A stretch of 16,807 nt of DNA from Candidatus Bathyarchaeota archaeon (GTDB taxonomy: Archaea > Thermoproteota > Bathyarchaeia > RBG-16-48-13 > JAGMEO01). The stretch is taken from positions 1 through 16,807 of the forward strand of contig JAUVYS010000015.1 in the NCBI GenBank assembly GCA_030602965.1, given 5' to 3'. Of this stretch, positions 1 to 5,376 are shown piece by piece. The notes under the pieces are model-generated. The model made no database searches. It was not told the DNA's origin and saw only the letters and a program-made list of their open reading frames with translations. Position numbers and translations under genes: made by a program. The first letter of the stretch is position 1. Each line of letters begins with the position of its first letter.

Positions 1-896
1 CTCAACGCGTGGGGGCTTAAAGGATTGAAGGCTTGATCGTTGTTTTTCTTATCCACGAAGCCCGTTTTAACAGCCACGTCTTTCATCACGTTCTGAACAG
101 CCTGAGTCGTCATAGCCAAGACTTCACCGTTAACTCTTCTCTCTTTCAGGAACAAAGGTGTATTATTAGTGAAGGTGAATCCTCTTTGTTCAGCGTCAGC
201 CAAGTACGCTTTCAAGGCTTTAACAGCGTCTATTCCAAGAAAAGAGTAGTATTCCACACCTGTTTTAGGTCTGTAAAGATCAAGTTTTAATGGATTTTCA
301 CCGCTTTCCAACCCCTTTTTCACGTGACCGTATGTTAAACTGCATAAGGTTGAAACATCCATACCGCTCTGGAACATCGTCAGTATGATTGCTCTGTCTC
401 TCGGGTTTCTGGCGTGGTCAACAAGATCCTTAACCTGCTCCGCTGAAACAATCAAACGTTTGTTTGTTACTCTTGGTTTAGGTAGACGGTGGCGTCCTCT
501 CAACCGTACAAAAATTCCATAAGTCCCATAGAAGCTTCTTATCGCAGTCACGCGGAGATTAGCAAGTTTATCACTAAGACCCTTGCCAACAATTCTGTGT
601 TCACCCATGCCCCTGCTCCTCTTTGGACACTCTGTTTTAAGCCAGTTATAGAAACTGATCAGTCTTGATAGGACAACATCTTTTTTCTCACGCTGATCTC
701 TTTTAGTATCCTCAAGGGCTTCATCAATCAAATCTGTTGCAGTCATGCCAGTGAACTGCATATAGGATTTGAAAGCACTTCTGTACTGGTACCATGTCCC
801 CTTCTTAGTTATGGTTCCAAGCCATCTTTGCAGAGGGGCCTCATCCCAGTCCACGGAAACCTCTTTAAACTCTGATGTCAAAATCGTATTCCCCAT
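1..896 (-). CDS. Tyrosine recombinase/integrase, partial (C-terminus outside window)
   Basis: Site-specific DNA strand exchange enzyme of the phage-integrase/Xer superfamily. I translated the minus strand from ATG at 896: 298 codons remain open to the left edge, so the protein is cut off. Residues about 20-130 look like a SAM-like core-binding domain and 145 onward like the catalytic domain. Box I reads FQSGMDVSTLCSL (175-187), the beta-hairpin lysine is in YRPKTG (K211), and the visible part ends in box II, PHAL plus the first two bases of an AG-codon, matching HxxR. The final R and the tyrosine nucleophile lie outside the window. The usual box I arginine is Asp180 here. A TATA box sits 25 bases upstream of the ATG, which suits a leaderless mRNA. 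It could be an integrated-element integrase or a domesticated recombinase; no tRNA or att site is visible. The family call is firm, the role is not. Confidence 0.85.
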   Translation of the reverse strand, partial: MGNTILTSEFKEVSVDWDEAPLQRWLGTITKKGTWYQYRSAFKSYMQFTGMTATDLIDEALEDTKRDQREKKDVVLSRLISFYNWLKTECPKRSRGMGEHRIVGKGLSDKLANLRVTAIRSFYGTYGIFVRLRGRHRLPKPRVTNKRLIVSAEQVKDLVDHARNPRDRAIILTMFQSGMDVSTLCSLTYGHVKKGLESGENPLKLDLYRPKTGVEYYSFLGIDAVKALKAYLADAEQRGFTFTNNTPLFLKERRVNGEVLAMTTQAVQNVMKDVAVKTGFVDKKNNDQAFNPLSPHAL

Positions 897-920
897 AAGT
901 AAATAAAGAAACAGTTGAAG

Positions 921-928
921 TATAAAAG
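921..928 (-). promoter_or_regulatory. TATA box of the recombinase gene
   Basis: On the minus strand this reads CTTTTATA. It lies 25 bases upstream of the ATG at 896, the distance expected for an archaeal BoxA driving a leaderless transcript. No Shine-Dalgarno is seen before that ATG. Confidence 0.5.
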
Positions 929-1108
929 CATTGCTACAGGTAAACTAAGTACGGACTTCACAGTCGAAATTGACAGTGTTTTACAGTAAACCTGTTCATT
1001 TTCTATCTAAAACAACACTAAGCCCTGTACCATTAAAATCCTTTGGAACTGCAGGACAGTGAAATTCTTCTTCACACTACAGTAAGCTAGATTTCAGACT
1101 GGATTTTA

Positions 1109-1199
1109 AATAAAAAATATCATCTTATGATGACTTTCTGTGTGTCCTCTCCATCATTCGGGTTTCTTTGGCTTAATCGTCTGAAGGATATTTTTTATT
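1109..1199 (+). ncRNA. Possible C/D-box-like small RNA framed by a 13-bp stem
   Basis: AATAAAAAATATC (1109-1121) is perfectly complementary to GATATTTTTTATT (1187-1199). Just inside the stem are ATGATGA (1127-1133), which fits the box C consensus RUGAUGA, and CTGA (1181-1184), which fits box D. No clear C' and D' boxes are seen between them, and I could not match the bases before box D to a known rRNA target. A simple AT-rich inverted repeat is an equally fair reading. Confidence 0.25.
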
Positions 1200-1354
1200 G
1201 TCTGACAGTAATGTGTTCCTTCATGAAAGATTTTTATTGGTGCACCTAACACTGTTCTCTTTACTACTTTGATTCTACTGAATTGATTGAAAAATATGAT
1301 TAAAAGTAATTCAACAAAATGAGACAAAATTGAAAATGACCACGCGTAAGATGT

Positions 1355-1900
1355 CTATTTTCTTATGTGTCCTATTAGTGTTAGAGCTAAGCACGTGAAA
1401 AGTAGTGCTATTGGTAACCAAAAAATGAGGTTTGTTAGCAAGTTAGGCCATTCAATTGTCCAGCTGTTCACGACTCCGATAATCGAAGATGTTTGATGTG
1501 TGAGCCAAAAGAATGGGAATCCGTGTTTCCAATGATCGAGATCAGGCCATTGAAAATGTTCAGCATTTAATAAGCTTAACATAGATGCCATTATTAAAAA
1601 GATGATGAAAGCATAGAAGCGTTTCCTTATTGGAACCCACGGTATAGAATAAACTCTTCTAACACTGTCTATTACAATTGAAGCCCCAAGGCTCCAGAAA
1701 ATCAATGGAAGACGTTCGATGAACTTTTTTCCCCATGGGGAAGGATAGATTTCTATCCATACTAATTGACTCGCCCACCATGTTAAAATGAACCCAATAA
1801 TTATCAACGAAATCCCAAGCAAAAACTCTAACATGTATACTTTTTTAATTTCCAACCTTTTACACGGGTTGTAATACGCAATTGTGGCTAATAATTCCAC
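1355..1900 (-). CDS. Small multi-pass membrane protein, unknown function
   Basis: A 181-residue hydrophobic protein of no family I recognise. Hydrophobic stretches suggest four membrane segments: about residues 25-45 (LLGISLIIIGFILTWWAS), 63-80, 92-112 (FYAFIIFLIMASMLSLL) and 155-177. The loop between the last two is rich in Trp, His and Phe (about 113-152). The longest frame starts at GTG 1900, with a T-rich, weakly TATA-like run about 30 bases upstream. ATG at 1834 (codon 23) would start the protein directly at the first membrane segment and is a good alternative. No enzymatic motif or cysteine pair is seen. It lies in the same direction as the DUF123 gene, 42 bases downstream of it, so the two may be cotranscribed. 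Confidence 0.6.
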   Translation of the reverse strand: MELLATIAYYNPCKRLEIKKVYMLEFLLGISLIIIGFILTWWASQLVWIEIYPSPWGKKFIERLPLIFWSLGASIVIDSVRRVYSIPWVPIRKRFYAFIIFLIMASMLSLLNAEHFQWPDLDHWKHGFPFFWLTHQTSSIIGVVNSWTIEWPNLLTNLIFWLPIALLFTCLALTLIGHIRK

Positions 1901-1942
1901 ATTTTAGAACACTACGAAATCATGAGCTTAAAAAATGTTATT

Positions 1943-2440
1943 TCATTGTTGGATTAACATAGGCTTGAGACCATTTTTGAAATAAATCTTGGTTATTTCT
2001 TGAGTGACCCTTTTATAGTCATATTCTTTGAAAAAGTGAAGATGCGCTTGACACAGACTTTTACAGTCAGATGATCCAAAGCCTTTCGAGCTTATCTTAA
2101 CTATTTTCAATTTTTCAATGTTCTTTGAGATACTACATTCTGGGAAACTTTTTGTTTCAGCCAAAATGATTTGCTTGATTTTTGCCTCCTTTGAGGACAG
2201 AAGGTAATCTACATGCCAATGTAGTCGTCTTTTTAACTTTAAATGATATTTGATTCTATCTTGCAGGTTGAACTGGCTTTTGCCAAATGCTGATCCAGTA
2301 TAGCTGTAAAATCCTTTTGGGAAAAAGAACAATCCGAGTTTTCCAACTTGGATTTTTTCAGGAATCGATTTATCTATGATTAGCGTGTAGATTCCTGGTT
2401 TAGCTGGTATTTTCTTCAGCCAGCTTATCAACTTATACAC
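1943..2440 (-). CDS. DUF123 / Uri-type GIY-YIG nuclease-like protein
   Basis: A compact GIY-YIG-fold protein of the Uri/DUF123 group (COG1833), in archaea sometimes linked to endonuclease III; presumed DNA endonuclease or DNA-binding role. Counting from the chosen start: GIYTL at 16-20 (GIY strand), GFYSYTGSA at 43-51 (YIG strand), R62 and H66 on the following helix, HWHVDYLL at 74-81, a candidate catalytic Glu at 95, and GFGSSDCKSLCQAHL at 120-134, the Cys/His element typical of this family. The frame stays open to TTG at 2476, but a strong TATA box (2464-2473) lies inside that extension and sits 24 bases upstream of GTG 2440, so I take the GTG as a leaderless start giving 165 residues. Family assignment is firm; the substrate is unknown. 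Confidence 0.85.
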   Translation of the reverse strand: MYKLISWLKKIPAKPGIYTLIIDKSIPEKIQVGKLGLFFFPKGFYSYTGSAFGKSQFNLQDRIKYHLKLKRRLHWHVDYLLSSKEAKIKQIILAETKSFPECSISKNIEKLKIVKISSKGFGSSDCKSLCQAHLHFFKEYDYKRVTQEITKIYFKNGLKPMLIQQ

Positions 2441-2463
2441 TCTTATTATAATGGATAATATCG

Positions 2464-2473
2464 TATTTATAAA
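2464..2473 (-). promoter_or_regulatory. TATA box of the DUF123 gene
   Basis: The minus strand reads TTTATAAATA, a near-ideal archaeal BoxA. GTG 2440 begins 24 bases downstream, which fixes the likely transcription and translation start together. Confidence 0.6.
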
Positions 2474-2517
2474 CAAGATAGATTATTTCGAATTATCAAA
2501 ACAGGGTTTAGTCTGAG

Positions 2518-2724
2518 ATGGGAAGAATTTCAAAAGGCGCAAATTGTAGCGTCTCTGGTTGTGACAAACTGGCTGTTCGGTCGATTTCTCAGGATAAGGC
2601 TCAGAGCGCGAGTTTGGATGTTGGAGTAACTAGAAGAGCCTATATCTGTTTGGATCATTATAAAGAGTTAAAAAAGAAATTAAAAAATAAAAGAAAGATT
2701 GACAAATGGAGATGGAGTGCCTAA
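2518..2724 (+). CDS. Small zinc-finger-like archaeal protein (68 aa)
   Basis: A short, highly basic protein with a likely zinc site: C10 and C15 (NCSVSGC) pair with C44 and H47 (YICLDHYKEL). The C-terminal third is Lys/Arg-rich (KKKLKNKRKIDKWRW) and probably binds nucleic acid. AVRS at 19-22 follows the first cysteine pair. It resembles small conserved archaeal proteins with a split CxxxxC...CxxH site, but I cannot name the family or function. It is divergent from the DUF123 gene, with 77 bases between the two starts. A perfect 9-bp hairpin begins a few bases after its stop codon, so it is probably a single transcription unit separate from thrS. ATG 2518 is the only sensible start; no clear Shine-Dalgarno precedes it. 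Confidence 0.7.
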   Translation: MGRISKGANCSVSGCDKLAVRSISQDKAQSASLDVGVTRRAYICLDHYKELKKKLKNKRKIDKWRWSA

Positions 2725-2728
2725 CTAA

Positions 2729-2748
2729 TTTTGAATATTTATTCAAAA
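2729..2748. terminator. Hairpin 3' of the small zinc-finger gene
   Basis: TTTTGAATATTTATTCAAAA is a perfect palindrome with 9-bp arms and a TT centre, starting 5 bases after the stop codon at 2724. An A-run, not a T-run, follows it on the plus strand, so it may mark an RNA 3' end or processing site, not an intrinsic terminator of the usual kind. Confidence 0.4.
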
Positions 2749-2827
2749 AAAAACCTTATGGTTGGAGAAGAGTGTAATGTCCTGCCGAACAGACTAACTG
2801 CTAGAAAATTTCTTCTATTACTTTGGC

Positions 2828-2845
2828 GAGAAATATATTTTTCTC
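2828..2845 (+). promoter_or_regulatory. thrS promoter: TATA box inside an inverted repeat
   Basis: GAGAAA (2828-2833) and TTTCTC (2840-2845) flank TATATT. The TATA-like core (about 2832-2838) would place transcription start near 2860, giving a leader of about 25 bases that carries the Shine-Dalgarno GGTGA (2874-2878), 7 bases before ATG 2886. A factor bound to the repeat would cover the TATA box. Confidence 0.45.
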
Positions 2846-2885
2846 AGAGTTTTAGAAATTATGCCTAATTATTGGTGAATAAAAT

Positions 2886-4751
2886 ATGAGAATTCTCTTG
2901 ATACACGCAGATCATTTTGAATATGAAACCAAGAAAAAAGCGATTGATAACCCCGAAGAATTAATTGAAAAAAGAAAAAAGAGGTCAATGGATGAAGTTC
3001 TAGTAGCTTTTTGCGCAGTTGAAAAAGCTGATGAGGATGAGATAAATGAAATATCAAAAAATGCTTCAGATGCGATTGATGACGTAGCAAAACAGGTGAA
3101 AGCGAAGAATATTATGATTTATCCATATGCACATCTTTCTTCTGAACTTAGCTCAAAGGGCACAGCCATTTCATTATTGAAGAAGATCGAAGAAGATCTT
3201 GAAAGAAGAGAATATCATGTTGCCCGTAGTCCTTTTGGTTGGTACAAATCATTTGAAATAAAGTGTAAGGGCCATCCTCTCTCTGAGCTATCGCGAACGA
3301 TAACATCGACTGGTAAACCAAAGGAAGAAGGAGAGCCATTTGAAGAAGAGATTGAAAGTGAATTCATGATAATAGAACCTGATGGAAAAAGTCATCCTTT
3401 GAATGTGAAAAAAATCGAGAACTGTAAGATATTAGACAATTATCCTCTGCTTAAACAATTCATCGTAAACGAGGAGGTTGGTGAGGTTTCACGTGAACCA
3501 CCTCCGCACATTAAGTTGATGAGGAAGCTTGAACTTGTAGACTATGAGCCTGCCTCTGATGTTGGTCATTTCAGGTTTTATCCTAAAGGCGCTTTAATGA
3601 AGAGGCTTCTGGAAGAGTTTGCAAATGACATCGCTATCAAACATCTTAACGCTATGATGATAGATACTCCTCTCATTTATAGACTCGACCAACCTGACAT
3701 CGCTGGACAAGTTGCCAGCTTCAGGGAACGAGATTACCGTTTTGAGATAGACAATAAAGGGTTCATACTCAGATTTGCAGGAGACTTTGGTCTATTCAGA
3801 ATGATGCGAGACGCGACCTTGAGCTACAAGCAGCTGCCTATTCGAATTTATGAATTATCACCGTCTTTTAGAAGAGAACAAAGGGGAGAATGTGTTGGTC
3901 TCAAGAGACTTCGTGCCTTTACTATGCCAGACATCCATTGCTTTACTAAAGATTTAGAACAAGGAATGAATGAGTACAAGCTACTTCTAGAACATTATAC
4001 AAAATTAACAAATTCTATGAACATTGAAGTTGTCGTGGTTTTCAGGGTTGTAAAGGAATTTTTCGAGAAGAATAAGAATTGGTTTATTGAACTCCTCGAA
4101 ATAGTGGAGAAACCCGCCTTAATTGAACTGTTACCAGAGATGAGACATTACTGGATTGTAAAACATGAGTTTCAGTTCATCGACTCTGTATTAGGAGGCG
4201 CTCAGCTAAGTACTGTACAATTAGACGTGGAAGACTCAGAACGCTACGGTATCTTTTATGTTGATGCAAACGGACAAAAGAAAGGATGCATAATCGTTCA
4301 TAGTTCTATTGGGTCAATAGAGCGATGGATTTATGCTTTACTTGAACAGGCAGAGAAGATGAAGAGAAGAGGAGAGCCTCCGATGTTTCCAGTATGGATC
4401 AGTCCAACACAGGTTCGAATCATCCCGGTCTCTAAGGAGTACTTAGAATTCGGAAAGGAAGTTGCTAAGAAAATAGAAAAATTCAACATTCGTGTTGATG
4501 TTGATGATCGGGATCAGACTGTTGGGAATAGAATCAGAGAGGCTGAAGTGGAGTGGACACCTTACATTATAGTTCTGGGCGAAAAAGAGCTTAAGAAAGA
4601 TGAGATTTCAGTGAGAATTCGCAATGGAAGAAAAGAAAAATCTATGAAAGTGGAAGATTTGATTGAATTGGTTCAAGCTGAAATAAGTGATAAGCCGGTA
4701 CTTCCTTTGAATATGCCAAGCCTCATATCAAAAAGGCCAATATTCATTTAA
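2886..4751 (+). CDS. thrS: Threonyl-tRNA synthetase, archaeal type
   Basis: Attaches threonine to tRNA-Thr in the cytoplasm. Residues 1-145 form the archaeal DTD-like editing domain that clears seryl-tRNA-Thr; H83, Y120, K121 and E134 sit at the same numbers as the residues I recall as functional in the Pyrococcus abyssi domain. About 210-495 is the class II catalytic core: motif 2 is PSFRREQRGE (326-335), and R480 lies in motif 3 (GSIERWIYALLE). The three zinc ligands that read threonine are present as C336, H351 and H472. About 500-621 is the anticodon-binding domain (FPVWISPTQVRIIPV). At 621 residues it is of normal archaeal length with no missing active-site element. The start is supported by GGTGA 7 bases upstream. 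It converges on the SSB gene with 39 bases between the stops. Confidence 0.97.
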   Translation: MRILLIHADHFEYETKKKAIDNPEELIEKRKKRSMDEVLVAFCAVEKADEDEINEISKNASDAIDDVAKQVKAKNIMIYPYAHLSSELSSKGTAISLLKKIEEDLERREYHVARSPFGWYKSFEIKCKGHPLSELSRTITSTGKPKEEGEPFEEEIESEFMIIEPDGKSHPLNVKKIENCKILDNYPLLKQFIVNEEVGEVSREPPPHIKLMRKLELVDYEPASDVGHFRFYPKGALMKRLLEEFANDIAIKHLNAMMIDTPLIYRLDQPDIAGQVASFRERDYRFEIDNKGFILRFAGDFGLFRMMRDATLSYKQLPIRIYELSPSFRREQRGECVGLKRLRAFTMPDIHCFTKDLEQGMNEYKLLLEHYTKLTNSMNIEVVVVFRVVKEFFEKNKNWFIELLEIVEKPALIELLPEMRHYWIVKHEFQFIDSVLGGAQLSTVQLDVEDSERYGIFYVDANGQKKGCIIVHSSIGSIERWIYALLEQAEKMKRRGEPPMFPVWISPTQVRIIPVSKEYLEFGKEVAKKIEKFNIRVDVDDRDQTVGNRIREAEVEWTPYIIVLGEKELKKDEISVRIRNGRKEKSMKVEDLIELVQAEISDKPVLPLNMPSLISKRPIFI

Positions 4752-4763
4752 AAAGCAGCAATC

Positions 4764-4772
4764 AAAAAAAAA
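4764..4772 (-). terminator. Oligo-T terminator of the SSB gene
   Basis: On the minus strand, 18 bases after the SSB stop codon, there is a run of nine Ts. Archaeal RNA polymerase terminates on such T-runs. It lies in the 39-base gap between the convergent thrS and SSB genes. Confidence 0.5.
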
Positions 4773-4790
4773 GAGTTTTGTCGAGAATCC

Positions 4791-5318
4791 TTATCTTCTC
4801 GGCCTTCGATAACTCCCTCGACTTCCACCGCCGTATCCTCTACTACCATACGATGGACGGGATCGAGGATACCTACGTTCCTGTTCATATTGTTTACTTG
4901 ACAAATTATTTTCTGTGTTGATTGTTGATATTGAAGAGTCTTCTAAAACTTCAAAAGAACCGTATCTACCAAGGTTTAAACGCATTGAACCTTTGAACAA
5001 AGTTATATAAGCATTCTTAATCTTTAATGTATCTCCTTCGTTGACACCATCGATACTTTCATTCCATAGTGTTAGATATAGACAAGCAGTTTCATCTCCA
5101 ACTAGGGCATCTGCGACTCTATTTGTACTGCCATCTCTTCTCGAAAAAACTTCTCTCACTTCGCTTTTAGAATCTACCTTCACAGTGGTGTTAATGGCTC
5201 TTGATCCGACTTTCAATTGTTCTACTTTCATAAGTTCTTCTGTTTCATCTGGGACTTCTGGAACTTTCTTTTTTGGCTCGTCAACTTCTGGGACTTCTGG
5301 AACTTTCTTTTTTGGCAT
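4791..5318 (-). CDS. Single-stranded DNA-binding protein, single OB fold (Sulfolobus SSB type)
   Basis: Binds and protects single-stranded DNA in replication and repair. Residues 31-126 are one OB fold: VGDETACLYLTLWN (73-86) and KIKNAYITLFKGSMRLN (99-115) match the core of Sulfolobus solfataricus SSB closely. W85 and F108 fall on base-stacking positions; Y104 replaces a tryptophan. The tail (about 149-175) is Arg/Gly/Tyr-rich with SRGYGGGSRGSYRRPRR, where the Sulfolobus tail is Gly/Arg-rich. Unusual is a 29-residue Lys/Pro/Glu leader built of two copies of PKKKVPEVP, encoded by a perfect 30-bp direct repeat. ATG 5318 opens the leader; ATG at codon 30, right before the OB fold, is an alternative start. 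It lies 58 bases downstream of the large Lrp-like regulator on the same strand. Confidence 0.92.
   Translation of the reverse strand: MPKKKVPEVPEVDEPKKKVPEVPDETEELMKVEQLKVGSRAINTTVKVDSKSEVREVFSRRDGSTNRVADALVGDETACLYLTLWNESIDGVNEGDTLKIKNAYITLFKGSMRLNLGRYGSFEVLEDSSISTINTENNLSSKQYEQERRYPRSRPSYGSRGYGGGSRGSYRRPRR
5248..5316. repeat. 30-bp perfect direct repeat in the SSB leader
   Basis: Two identical 30-base copies, 5248-5277 and 5287-5316, offset by 39 bases (13 codons). They preserve frame and encode the doubled PKKKVPEVP segment at the SSB N-terminus. Perfect identity at the DNA level suggests a recent duplication or ongoing copy-number change. Confidence 0.9.
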
Positions 5319-5376
5319 AATTTTTCACATTTACGATTATTCTAAAGCTTTAAGCTGGGTTATTAAAGATTTTGCT

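Larger units (their letters stand above)
897..1354. other. 458-base non-coding region with ACAGT words and an inverted repeat
   Basis: I see no convincing gene here. The stretch holds the recombinase promoter, seven plus-strand ACAGT words (starting at 911, 960, 973, 983, 1056, 1079 and 1205), and a 13-bp inverted repeat at 1109-1121/1187-1199. A 33-codon GTG reading frame on the minus strand (1252-1154, containing FHEGTHYCQTIK) matches nothing I recognise and may be chance or the tail of a decayed gene. Confidence 0.5.

Noticed and set aside
33..290. Plus-strand frame of 85 codons
   Set aside because: It is the shadow of the recombinase on the minus strand, whose translation shows clear tyrosine-recombinase motifs across the same bases.
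897..1354. tRNA gene or att core beside the recombinase
   Set aside because: I looked for tRNA arm motifs and long direct repeats here and found none; only short ACAGT words recur.
2404..2428. AGCTGG...CCAGCT inverted repeat
   Set aside because: Only 6-bp arms, within the conserved DUF123 coding region; best explained by coding sequence.
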